This document shows positions 1 to 6,435 of a stretch of DNA of 14,463 bases, in pieces. Every line of letters starts with the position of its first letter. Positions within the stretch are counted from its first letter, which is position 1. The DNA is from Bacillota bacterium (GTDB lineage: Bacteria > Bacillota > Clostridia > Christensenellales > Borkfalkiaceae), in contig JAETTR010000014.1 of NCBI GenBank assembly GCA_021768985.1, forward strand, positions 1 through 14,463. The letters run 5' to 3'. Under the pieces are notes generated by a model. That model was given only the letters and a program-made list of their open reading frames with translations. It made no database searches and was not told the origin of the DNA. A program made the translations under genes and the position numbers.

Positions 1-4
1 AAAT

Positions 5-1714
5 ATGTCCGGTCTTTTACTCAAAGGCATTAACAAAGTATATCCCGGCGGAAACCAGGCGGTGTTCGATTTCTGCCTCGACATTCGGGATAAGGAATTC
101 ATCGTTTTCGTCGGTCCTTCGGGCTGCGGAAAATCGACGACCCTGCGTATGATCGCGGGTCTCGAAGAGATCACCTCGGGCGAGCTGTATATCGACGGCA
201 AGCTGGTCAACGACGTCGTTCCCAAGGACAGAGATATCGCAATGGTTTTCCAGAACTACGCGCTCTATCCCCACATGTCCGTTTACGACAACATGGCGTT
301 CGGCTTGAAGCTCCGCAAGGTTCCCAAGGAAGTCATCGACGAAAAGGTCAAGGCGGCGGCGGAGATCCTCGGCATCACCGATTATCTTTCCCGTAAGCCC
401 AAGGCGCTTTCCGGCGGTCAGCGTCAGCGCGTTGCGCTCGGCAGAACGATCGTCCGCGAACCCAAAGTATTCCTGCTCGACGAGCCTCTGTCCAACCTCG
501 ACGCGAAGCTCCGCGCGCAGATGAGAACGGAAATTTCCAAGCTGCACGTGCGCCTTGCGACCACCTTCATTTACGTTACGCACGACCAGATCGAGGCTAT
601 GACGATGGGTACCCGTATCGTCGTTATGAAGGACGGCTTCATGCAGCAGGTGGATACCCCCCAGAACCTCTATGATTATCCCATCAACCTCTTCGTTGCG
701 GGCTTCATCGGCACGCCGCAGATGAACTTCTTCCGTGATTCCACGATCACCGAAGAGGGCGGAAAGGTATTCGTCAACTTTATCGGCGGGAACAAGATCG
801 TTCTTCCCAAGGCGATCGTTGCCAAGATCAAGAACCTCGACGAGTACAAGAATACGGGCAAGAAGGTGACCCTCGGCGTTCGTCCCGAAGATATCCACGA
901 GGACGACCTGTTCATCTCCAACTCGCCCGAAACCATCGTAAAAGCGAAGATCGACGTTATCGAAAAACTCGGTGCGGAAACGCAGATCTATTGCGACCTT
1001 GATTACCAGAGCGACAAGAGCTCGATCGTCGATAATGCGGCGCAGATGATCGCGAAGATCTCTTCGCGCGCTACCGTCAACCTCGGCGAGATCGTCGAGC
1101 TGGCGTTCGACGCGAAGCACATTCACCTCTTCGACGGTTACACCGAAGCGACCATGTTGGAGCGCGACGAGCACTACGACGTCATTCCCGAAAACGCGGA
1201 AGGCGCGGCGTTCGTACCTCCCACGCCGCAGGAAATGAAAGCGCAGATCGACGCGGCGCGCGTTGTTACCAAGGAAATGAAGAAACAGATGAAGCGCGAC
1301 GCGAAGATGGCGAAGAAGAAGGAAGAAGCGGCGCTCGGCGCGACTGTTGCCGCTCCCGCGGCGCCCGTTGCGGAAGAACCCGTAGCGACGCCCGTTGTAC
1401 CTCCCGTGGAAGAAGCCGCGGCGCCCGTTGTTGCGGAAGCGCCCGTCGAAGCGCCCGTTGAAACTCCCGTAGCGGAGCCCGAAGCGCCCAAGGCGGAAGA
1501 GGCGCCCGTTCAGGAAGAGAAGCCCGTAGCGGAAAAACCCGCGGCGAAGCCCGCCGCAAAACCGGCTGCGAAACCCGCGGCGAAACCGGCTGCCAAGCCC
1601 GCAGGCGCGAAGCCCGCGGCAAAGCCCGCCGCCAAACCCGCAGGAGCAAAACCTGCCGGCGCGAAACCCGCGGCAAAGAAGCCCGCAGGGAAACCGCCCG
1701 TAAAGAAGAACTGA
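5..1714 (+). CDS. ABC transporter ATP-binding protein, UgpC/MsmX/MalK type, with long Ala/Pro/Lys tail
   Basis: This is the cytoplasmic ATPase of a carbohydrate-type importer. It powers permease pairs that may be encoded elsewhere, since MsmX-like ATPases often serve several sugar transporters. Visible motifs are Walker A GPSGCGKST (37-45), Q-loop (about 83), signature LSGGQ (135-139), Walker B VFLLDE (155-160) and H-loop His193. The regulatory TOBE region, with a GVRPED motif, spans about 240-385. The family normally ends near residue 370; here about 175 residues follow. They comprise a charged helix (MKKQMKRDAKMAKKKEE), PVEAPVE-like repeats, then a basic tail of AAKPAAKP and AGAKP repeats. 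The start lies four bases from the window edge, so the ribosome binding site and any upstream gene cannot be judged. No permease gene is adjacent downstream. The family call is firm; the substrate is unknown. Confidence 0.95.
   Translation: MSGLLLKGINKVYPGGNQAVFDFCLDIRDKEFIVFVGPSGCGKSTTLRMIAGLEEITSGELYIDGKLVNDVVPKDRDIAMVFQNYALYPHMSVYDNMAFGLKLRKVPKEVIDEKVKAAAEILGITDYLSRKPKALSGGQRQRVALGRTIVREPKVFLLDEPLSNLDAKLRAQMRTEISKLHVRLATTFIYVTHDQIEAMTMGTRIVVMKDGFMQQVDTPQNLYDYPINLFVAGFIGTPQMNFFRDSTITEEGGKVFVNFIGGNKIVLPKAIVAKIKNLDEYKNTGKKVTLGVRPEDIHEDDLFISNSPETIVKAKIDVIEKLGAETQIYCDLDYQSDKSSIVDNAAQMIAKISSRATVNLGEIVELAFDAKHIHLFDGYTEATMLERDEHYDVIPENAEGAAFVPPTPQEMKAQIDAARVVTKEMKKQMKRDAKMAKKKEEAALGATVAAPAAPVAEEPVATPVVPPVEEAAAPVVAEAPVEAPVETPVAEPEAPKAEEAPVQEEKPVAEKPAAKPAAKPAAKPAAKPAAKPAGAKPAAKPAAKPAGAKPAGAKPAAKKPAGKPPVKKN
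1580..1707 (+). repeat. Imperfect tandem repeat encoding AAKPA/AGAKP units
   Basis: Short units such as GCGAAACCCGC, GCCAAGCCCGC and GCAAAGCCCGC recur back to back inside the 3' end of the ABC ATPase gene and encode a basic low-complexity tail. Synonymous differences between units show the repeats are not freshly duplicated. The preceding stretch, about 1340-1530, encodes looser PVE/PVA repeats. Confidence 0.7.
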
Positions 1715-1724
1715 CCTGATTACC

Positions 1725-1759
1725 AAAGAGCGTTTGCCGATTCGGCAAACGCTCTTTTT
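1725..1759 (+). terminator. Strong intrinsic terminator after the ABC ATPase gene
   Basis: AAGAGCGTTTGCCGA (1726-1740) and TCGGCAAACGCTCTT (1742-1756) form a perfect 15-base inverted repeat around a single T, with a run of T to 1759. The stem is long and GC-rich and lies 11 bases after the stop codon. The upstream A run and downstream T run could let it work in both directions. Confidence 0.93.
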
Positions 1760-1769
1760 CCAAGTAAAT

Positions 1770-1801
1770 CGTTTGACAAACGCCGCAAAAAAAGGTATCA
1801 T
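1770..1801 (+). promoter_or_regulatory. Sigma-A promoter with a palindrome over the -35 box
   Basis: The -35 box is TTGACA (1773-1778) and the -10 box is TATCAT (1796-1801), with a 17-base spacer. The sequence CGTTTG-A-CAAACG (1770-1782) is a perfect inverted repeat covering the -35 box, a placement expected of a repressor site. Transcription should start near 1808, about 25 bases before the ATG of the metal exporter. Confidence 0.8.
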
Positions 1802-1832
1802 TAAAGACCGATTCAAACAAGGAGGAACGGCT

Positions 1833-2873
1833 ATGTGGTGGGAAGTGATCACCGACGCATTATTGGACACGCTGAAACTGTTTCCGTTTCTCTTTTTGCT
1901 GTATATTCTCGTGGAGCTCATGGAGCACAACACGAAGATCGGGAAGCCGAACGGCGCGTTGAGCGGCAGGTTTGCGCCGCTGATCGGCGCGGCGACGGGG
2001 CTCGTGCCCATGTGCGGGTTTTCGGTCATGGCGGCGAAGCTTTACCGCAACCGCTATCTGACGCTCGGTACGTTGCTTTCGGTGTTCATCGCCACGAACG
2101 ACGAGGCGTTCATCGTGCTGTTGCTCTCCGACCTCGGCTGGCTGAACAAGCTCGTGTCGCTCCTCTCTCTTTGCGGGTGTAAGATCGTTCTGGGCGCGCT
2201 CGTCGGGTATCTTGCCGATCTGATCGCCGCCCGCCGCGTGCCGCCCGTCTGCGCGTTGCCCGGGCACGTTTGCGCCGAGCCGCACGTGCACGAGCACGCA
2301 CACGACGAAAAAGAGGACGAAAAGGAAGAAAATCACGCGCACGTGCACGAGGACGCAGATGCGTCCGCGCACATACATACAAAGCACGGGCACGACGAAT
2401 ACAGCGTATGCGAGCACAAACATGGCAAAGAAAGCAATCTCTCGCTGTATCTGGTCGCGCCGCTGTTGCACGCGCTCAAAATCGCGGCGTTTATCCTCGC
2501 GGTCAATCTTGCGTTCGGGTTTCTCTTTTTCGGGATCGGCGGGGGCGACGCGGAGGGCGGACAAGCCCGCGTGATCGAATTTTTGCACGGCGCGGGGTTC
2601 TGGTATCAGCCGCTCGTGTGCTGTCTTGTGGGAATGATTCCGAACTGCGCTTCTTCCGTCGTGCTCGCCGAAACGTACGCTCTGGGCGGGATCGCGTTCG
2701 GGAGTCTGTTCGCGGGGCTCGCGGTCAACGCGGGGCTCGGGTACATCGTGCTGTTGCGCGACTATAAAAAATGGCGGGAAACGGCGTTGATCGCGCTCGT
2801 CATGTTCGCCGTCGGGTTGGCGGCGGGGTACTGCGTCAACGCGATCGGGCTTTCCGTTCCCGCGATCGGTTGA
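1833..2873 (+). CDS. Putative membrane heavy-metal exporter (ArsP_2/PF11449-like), His-rich loop
   Basis: A 346-residue polytopic membrane protein of the family called ArsP_2 or putative manganese/arsenic efflux transporter. Two related halves are visible: GLVPMCGFSV (56-65) in the first and GMIPNCASSV (267-276) in the second, each followed by A-E/K-x-Y and a hydrophobic segment, as in an internally duplicated transporter. A central loop (about 140-200) joins them and holds 13 His between residues 151 and 197 plus many Asp/Glu and three Cys (140, 147, 193), well suited to bind divalent metal. The start is ATG 1833, chosen because GGAGGA lies at 1821-1826 and the promoter lies inside the longer open frame. 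Its own promoter and a following gene 28 bases downstream make it the likely first gene of an operon. The family is fairly sure; the metal is unknown. Confidence 0.85.
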   Translation: MWWEVITDALLDTLKLFPFLFLLYILVELMEHNTKIGKPNGALSGRFAPLIGAATGLVPMCGFSVMAAKLYRNRYLTLGTLLSVFIATNDEAFIVLLLSDLGWLNKLVSLLSLCGCKIVLGALVGYLADLIAARRVPPVCALPGHVCAEPHVHEHAHDEKEDEKEENHAHVHEDADASAHIHTKHGHDEYSVCEHKHGKESNLSLYLVAPLLHALKIAAFILAVNLAFGFLFFGIGGGDAEGGQARVIEFLHGAGFWYQPLVCCLVGMIPNCASSVVLAETYALGGIAFGSLFAGLAVNAGLGYIVLLRDYKKWRETALIALVMFAVGLAAGYCVNAIGLSVPAIG

Positions 2874-2901
2874 CGAATTAACAACATTTCAGAGGTGGAA
2901 T

Positions 2902-3963
2902 ATGCGGCTCGCCGACAGTTCCGTACGAAAGAGAAACGCCGAAGAGGAGTACGGAGAGGACGGGCTGTGTTTTTGTTCCGCGCGGGACGCGGTTGCGGAG
3001 ATTTTGCCGCGCAGCGCGGGCAAGATCTTATTCGCCGCCGATTCGGTTTCCTTCCCCGTCTTTGCGGCGTTCGGGCGCAATCCGCGCGTGCTTGCCGTCG
3101 TGGAAGAGGAGGACGCGCTTCCTCTCTTTTCCATGCCCGACGGCGTGGGAGCAGTCGTTGCGGCGGGCGGGGAGAAGCTTTTGCGCGCCGCCCGGTTTTT
3201 TGCGCGAATCCGTCGGATTCCGTGCTATCTCTTTCCGCGCTTTGCCGATTTGCGCGGCGTGTACGAGGGAGAGGGGCAAGTCCGCTTGGGACGGAAATCC
3301 GCGCCCATGCCGCTCGCGGACGGAGAGGTGTTTTTCGATAAACGTCTGCTCCGCGATTCTCTCGGCGATGGATATTCGGCGCTCTTGTTGAGCCGGCTTG
3401 CGGGGTTCGAATCGCGCGCGTTGCGCGCGCTCGGCGGGAAGGCGGAGTCCGTGCCCGAAAAGGCGTGCGCGCTGCCCTGCGACTACGCGGGGATCGTGGC
3501 GGAGAACGCCGCGAACCGCTGTGCGGAAGCCGCGGGAACGCCCGCAGGAGAGGGCGCGGCGCTTGCCGAATTGTACCGCGGCGACGGGGCGGAATTGCCC
3601 TGTTGGCGGGCTTACCGCGCGTTAACGGCGGTCTATCACGCGTTCTTCAAGCGCGGCGTGCCGCGGCGGTATTTCGTGCCCGATTACGCGCTCCGCGCCG
3701 AGCGGGCGGGCGTGCCGCGATGGACGGTCGGCGTGCCCTCGCGGGAGGAATACGCGTTGCGGGCTATGGCGCTCGAACGCACGCGCGCGGCTTTTTTGGC
3801 GGAGACCTCGGCGGAGGTTGCGGAGCTTCCCGTACACAGGCGCGCGGTTTTCGCGCTCACGGGCAAGGAGCCGCCCGCGGGAGACGGTTCGCTGCTCGCG
3901 CTGTTGCCCGAGCGCAGACCGGACGGGCTCTGCGCCGTGATCCGCGATTTCGGATTATTGTAA
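2902..3963 (+). CDS. Hypothetical protein, distantly like glycerol-1-phosphate dehydrogenase / iron-containing alcohol dehydrogenase
   Basis: A soluble 353-residue protein with a good ribosome binding site (AGGTGG, 2893-2898). The pattern DGVGAVVAAGG (80-90), then a helix and IPCYLFP (106-112), matches by eye the nucleotide-binding segment of the AraM/G1PDH and Fe-ADH fold, where DxxxAVGGGxxxD and a short strand P-x-x-x-x-PT occur. A segment like v-f-f-D-k-r-L-L (about 148-155) also fits. The metal-ligand motifs of the active family (an Asp in the helical domain and two His) are not visible, so it may be a pseudoenzyme or a non-catalytic relative. It lies between a metal exporter and a HAD-IIA phosphatase pseudogene. 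G1PDH-like genes next to HAD-IIA phosphatases support the idea, but the assignment rests on weak similarity; a wholly separate family is possible. Confidence 0.55.
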   Translation: MRLADSSVRKRNAEEEYGEDGLCFCSARDAVAEILPRSAGKILFAADSVSFPVFAAFGRNPRVLAVVEEEDALPLFSMPDGVGAVVAAGGEKLLRAARFFARIRRIPCYLFPRFADLRGVYEGEGQVRLGRKSAPMPLADGEVFFDKRLLRDSLGDGYSALLLSRLAGFESRALRALGGKAESVPEKACALPCDYAGIVAENAANRCAEAAGTPAGEGAALAELYRGDGAELPCWRAYRALTAVYHAFFKRGVPRRYFVPDYALRAERAGVPRWTVGVPSREEYALRAMALERTRAAFLAETSAEVAELPVHRRAVFALTGKEPPAGDGSLLALLPERRPDGLCAVIRDFGLL

Positions 3964-3980
3964 ATTGTCAGGGAGTACAT

Positions 3981-4513
3981 ATGAAAATCGAAGCATTATT
4001 GCGAAACACCGAGCTGTTTTTGCTCGATCTGGACGGAACCGTTTATTTGAGCGAAGTTCCGATCGGGGATATAGCGGGCACGCTCGCGCGTCTGCGCGCC
4101 ATGGGCAAGAGGATCGGATATCTTACCAACAATTCGTCCAAAACGGTGGCGGAGTAAGAAGCTACGCTGAAAAGGATCGGGATCTGGGGCGATGGCGATT
4201 GCGTGTTTACGCCGGGCGTCGCCGCGGCGGAGCTGCTGACGACGAAGTACGCGGGCAAGCGGGTGTACGTGCTCGGCACCGACGGCATGAAAGAATATTT
4301 GCGGGAGGAGGGGATCGCGCTCGACGACGAGCGCCCCGAGGTCTGCCTGCTCGCTTTCGATTCGCGGGTGTCCTTCGAAAAGCTCAAACGCTTTAACGAG
4401 GTGTTGCAGACGGGGTGCCCTATCTCGCCACGCACGCCGTTTCCATTTGCCCCACGAGCGGACTTCCCATGCCCGACGTGATTTTGCCCGATTTTAACGC
4501 GATTTTGGGGTAA
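3981..4513 (+). pseudogene. HAD-IIA (NagD/PGP-like) phosphatase pseudogene: stop codon, frameshift, C-terminal truncation
   Basis: An intact start (ATG 3981, after GGGAG at 3971-3975) opens a HAD phosphatase. The nucleophile motif LDLDGTVYL and motif II LTNNSSKT are present. A TAA at 4155-4157 then interrupts the frame after T-V-A-E, but the same frame continues with family-typical sequence (VFTPGVAAAELL, VYVLGTDGMKEYL, LLAFDSRVSFEKL) to about 4414. There a one-base loss shifts the reading to the +1 frame, which continues VPYLATHAVSICPTSGLPMPD to a TAA at 4511-4513. Intact members run about 260 residues; the last third, with the Lys and Asp of motifs III/IV, is absent. Two independent lesions plus truncation argue for true decay over a single sequencing error. 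It follows the dehydrogenase-like gene by 17 bases, so it was probably its operon partner. Confidence 0.9.
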
Positions 4514-4557
4514 TTTTCGGGAAAACCGTTTCAAAACCCGCGTTCGGGTGGTACAAT
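4514..4557 (+). promoter_or_regulatory. Promoter region of the sigma-factor operon with small palindromes
   Basis: A -10-like TACAAT (4552-4557) is preceded at 17 bases by a weak TTTCAA (4529-4534). The same stretch can be read as a SigB-type promoter, GTTTCA (4528-4533), 12 bases, GGGTGG (4546-4551). Two inverted repeats lie here: TTTTC-GG-GAAAA (4514-4525) and ACCCG-CGTT-CGGGT (4536-4549), the second between the two boxes. Which sigma reads it cannot be settled from sequence alone. Confidence 0.5.
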
Positions 4558-4585
4558 AATAGATAAGAAAGGACGGAGGATACTT

Positions 4586-4894
4586 ATGCAGGAAGTGATT
4601 TTAAAGCGCTCGGCGCCCGTTTTGGAGTTCGCGCTCTCGGGCGAGATCGACTCGGAGAACGCCGAAGAATTTTTCGACGAGGTGATGAAGGCGTACGCGC
4701 CCGCGCCCGCCGACGTGACGTTCGAATGCTCGGCGCTGGAATTTATCGATTCCACCACGCTCGGAACTTTCGTCAAGATTTTAAAGCACGTCAAAACGGA
4801 CGGGCACAAGCTTCGGCTGACCGCGCTGAACCCGCGTTTGAAAAAGCTGTTCGTGATCTGCGCGCTCGATACGATTATGGAGATCGATTCATGA
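4586..4894 (+). CDS. STAS-domain anti-sigma factor antagonist (RsbV/SpoIIAA-like)
   Basis: A 102-residue single-domain cytoplasmic protein. In this family the unphosphorylated form binds the anti-sigma kinase and frees the sigma factor; phosphorylation of one Ser switches it off. The conserved loop is I-D-S-T-T-L-G (54-60); Asp55-Ser56 aligns with the phosphorylated Ser of SpoIIAA, where the usual sequence is DSSGLG. The fold pattern (strand FALSGEID, helix, strand VTFECSALEFID, helix, strand KLRLTALNP, helix) is complete. The ribosome binding site GGAGGA (4575-4580) has good spacing. The stop overlaps the next start (ATGA, 4891-4894), so it is translationally coupled to the kinase-like gene. 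The family call is firm; which sigma pathway it serves (stress or sporulation) is open. Confidence 0.9.
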   Translation: MQEVILKRSAPVLEFALSGEIDSENAEEFFDEVMKAYAPAPADVTFECSALEFIDSTTLGTFVKILKHVKTDGHKLRLTALNPRLKKLFVICALDTIMEIDS

Positions 4895-5259
4895 ACGGGC
4901 TGATGAAGTTGGAGTGCGCGCTCCGGAACGAATTGATGACGACCGTCCGCCTTGCGACGGGGGGCGTGTGCTCGGTCGCGGGGCTCAATCTCGACGACAG
5001 CGAGGATTGCAAAGTGTGCGTGACGGAGGCGTTGCTGTTGATGAAGCACCGCGGTTATACGACCGCGTCGCTTACCTTTGTCGGCGGGGACGGTCTGACC
5101 GTGATCGCCGAGGGCAGAGAGCGGGACGGAGAAATGAGCGCGCCCGCGGAGGATGAGATTTCCGCCGCGCTGTTGAGCGCGCTTGCGGAGAGCGTGGTCA
5201 TGGACAAACGGGAAGGGGAGCTGTATAAAATCACCTTCCGTTTCGGACGGGAAGCATGA
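4891..5259 (+). CDS. Degenerate HATPase, anti-sigma factor-like (SpoIIAB/RsbW position)
   Basis: A 122-residue protein in the slot normally held by the anti-sigma kinase. The N-terminal half aligns well with SpoIIAB: a segment around LECALRNELMTTVR, then D-S-E-D-C-K-V-C-V-T-E-A. Glu46 matches the catalytic Glu, but the N-box Asn expected at residue 50 is Leu (EALLLMKHRGY instead of EAVTNAIIHGY). No D-x-G-x-G G1 box or glycine-rich G2 box is visible; the last strand (ELYKITFRF) is kept. Ability to bind ATP and phosphorylate the STAS partner is therefore doubtful, while a sigma- or STAS-binding scaffold could remain. It overlaps both neighbours by ATGA, so it is clearly coexpressed. It could also be a very divergent active kinase. 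Confidence 0.75.
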   Translation: MNGLMKLECALRNELMTTVRLATGGVCSVAGLNLDDSEDCKVCVTEALLLMKHRGYTTASLTFVGGDGLTVIAEGRERDGEMSAPAEDEISAALLSALAESVVMDKREGELYKITFRFGREA

Positions 5260-5984
5260 ACGAGAGCGAGCTGTTCGCAAAATACAGGGAAACGGGCGAC
5301 ATTAAGATCCGCAACGAAATTGCGGAAAAGCACCTGTACATAGCCGCCGTTCTGGCGAAGAAATTCGTCGGACGGGGCGTGGAATACGACGACCTGTATC
5401 AGGTCGCCTCTCTTGCGCTGTTGAAAGGGATCGACCGCTTCGACGAGCGCAAGGGGTTGCAGTTTTCCACCTTCATCACGCCCACGATTACGGGGGAGAT
5501 CAAGAACTATTTCCGCGACCGTTCCCGCCTCGTGCACCTGCCGCGCAGGGTTTCCGAACTGCGCGCCGCGATCAAGCGCGCCACCGAGGAGATCGAAAAA
5601 CGCACGGGTAAAAAGCCGACGGCAAAGGAGCTCGCGGGGGCGATCGGCGTTTCGGAGGAAGAGATTCTACGTTGCGCGGAAGCGGGCGGAACCGTTTCGA
5701 TCGACAACTCCATCGAGGGCGGAAACGACGGCATGAGCTTTCACGAGATTCTTCCCGCGGCGGACGACGTGTTCGAGGAAGTGGAGACGAGAGACGCCGT
5801 TTCTTCGGCGTTAAAGACCCTTTCGGAAACGGAGCGCGCGCTCGTGCGTTGCCGCTTCGGCGAAGAGCTTTCGCAGACGGAGACGGCGAAGCGCATGGGC
5901 ATCTCGCAGATGAACGTTTCGCGTATGGAACGGAAAATCTTGCAAAAGCTAAAAGAAACGCTCGGGAAGAGCATGGTGGAATGA
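5256..5984 (+). CDS. RNA polymerase sigma factor, SigB/SigF/SigG family
   Basis: A 242-residue sigma-70 family factor of group 3. Region 2 includes EYDDLYQVASLALLKGIDRFD (43-63) and the core- and -10-binding stretch FSTFITPTITGEIKNYFRD (70-88), followed by RLVHLPRRVSEL, the hallmark of the SigB/F/G branch. Region 3 spans about 95-170, and region 4 ends with the DNA-binding helix GISQMNVSRMERKIL (215-229). Length is usual for the branch. The start ATG 5256 overlaps the previous stop (ATGA), and the end overlaps the next gene. The order STAS, HATPase, sigma matches both sigB and spoIIA operons; I cannot tell a general stress from a forespore factor by eye. It is expected to be held inactive by a partner HATPase until the STAS protein is dephosphorylated. 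Confidence 0.94.
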   Translation: MNESELFAKYRETGDIKIRNEIAEKHLYIAAVLAKKFVGRGVEYDDLYQVASLALLKGIDRFDERKGLQFSTFITPTITGEIKNYFRDRSRLVHLPRRVSELRAAIKRATEEIEKRTGKKPTAKELAGAIGVSEEEILRCAEAGGTVSIDNSIEGGNDGMSFHEILPAADDVFEEVETRDAVSSALKTLSETERALVRCRFGEELSQTETAKRMGISQMNVSRMERKILQKLKETLGKSMVE

Positions 5985-6346
5985 TGTTTTTTGAGATAGA
6001 CGACTACGCCGCCATGAAAGCGGCTCTTGCGGATATGTGCGCGGAATTCATACGGGATTGCGTGCCCGAAAACGCGGTGTTCGATTGCAAGCTCGTTGCA
6101 AACGAACTCCTTGCCAACGCGCTTCGTTACGGCGGCGGAAGCGCGCGGTTCCGCGTGGAGAAGCGGGGGAACGAAATACGGATCGCCGTCAAGAGCGCGC
6201 GCGACTACGAACCGCCCGAAAAGAGCGCGTGCTCGGGTATCGACGCGGAGCGGGGCAGAGGACTGTTCTTGGTGGACGCGATCGGCGCTTCGCGGGGATA
6301 CGACGCGGAAGAGGGAATCTGCGTGATCGTAAAAATCACGGAATAA
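5981..6346 (+). CDS. Second HATPase, anti-sigma kinase-like (RsbW family)
   Basis: A 121-residue HATPase_c_2-like protein encoded directly after the sigma gene. The N-box is good: K-L-V-A-N-E-L-L-A-N-A-L-R-Y-G-G (37-52), with Glu42 and Asn46. A G2-like stretch ERGRGLFLVDAI (90-101) is present. The G1 region, normally D-x-G-x-x-F, reads V-K-S-A-R-D-Y-E-P, so the adenine-contacting Asp seems replaced. It retains more ATP-site features than the gene upstream of sigma. Two in-frame ATGs exist, 5981 and 5984; 5981 gives an ATGA overlap with the sigma stop, while 5984 is better spaced from GGTGGA (5975-5980). I chose 5981 with little preference. It is the last gene of the operon, and a terminator follows 14 bases downstream. 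Likely role: the working anti-sigma or kinase of this switch. Confidence 0.85.
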   Translation: MMFFEIDDYAAMKAALADMCAEFIRDCVPENAVFDCKLVANELLANALRYGGGSARFRVEKRGNEIRIAVKSARDYEPPEKSACSGIDAERGRGLFLVDAIGASRGYDAEEGICVIVKITE

Positions 6347-6360
6347 TCGGATGCGAAAAC

Positions 6361-6394
6361 GGCGGGGTTGTGAAAGAGCGACCCCGCCTTTTTT
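6361..6394 (+). terminator. Intrinsic terminator of the sigma operon
   Basis: GGCGGGGT (6361-6368) pairs with ACCCCGCC (6381-6388) around a 12-base loop, followed by six T (6389-6394). It lies 14 bases after the last HATPase stop codon. Confidence 0.88.
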
Positions 6395-6400
6395 AAACGA

Positions 6401-6430
6401 AAAAATCTCCCCGCATATTCGCGGGGAGAA
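6401..6430 (-). terminator. Intrinsic terminator for the minus-strand membrane protein gene
   Basis: On the minus strand TCTCCCCGC (6430-6422) pairs with GCGGGGAGA (6415-6407) around a 6-base loop, followed by TTTTTT (6406-6401). It begins 5 bases past the stop of the gene ending at 6436 and sits back to back with the plus-strand terminator. Confidence 0.9.
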
Positions 6431-6435
6431 ATGTT

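Noticed and set aside
1734..1832. Upstream extension of the metal-exporter reading frame
   Set aside because: The TTGACA/TATCAT promoter and the GGAGGA site lie inside it; the extension has no membrane or family character.
17..2029. 670-residue open frame on the minus strand
   Set aside because: It is antisense to the ABC ATPase, runs through its terminator, and codes an Arg/Gly/Phe-rich low-complexity sequence that mirrors the sense codons. No ribosome binding site.
2110..2767. Arg-rich open frames on both strands over the metal exporter
   Set aside because: GC-rich His/Ala/Glu codons in the sense gene create Arg-rich frames in other registers; no start signals.
4155..4157. TAA in the HAD frame as possible programmed readthrough
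   Set aside because: TAA is the least likely stop for recoding, no recoding signal is seen, and a second frameshift plus truncation follow.
6361..6430. Two adjacent hairpins as a possible small RNA or CRISPR-like repeat
   Set aside because: Each hairpin has its own T run on the strand of the gene it follows, so two back-to-back terminators explain them.
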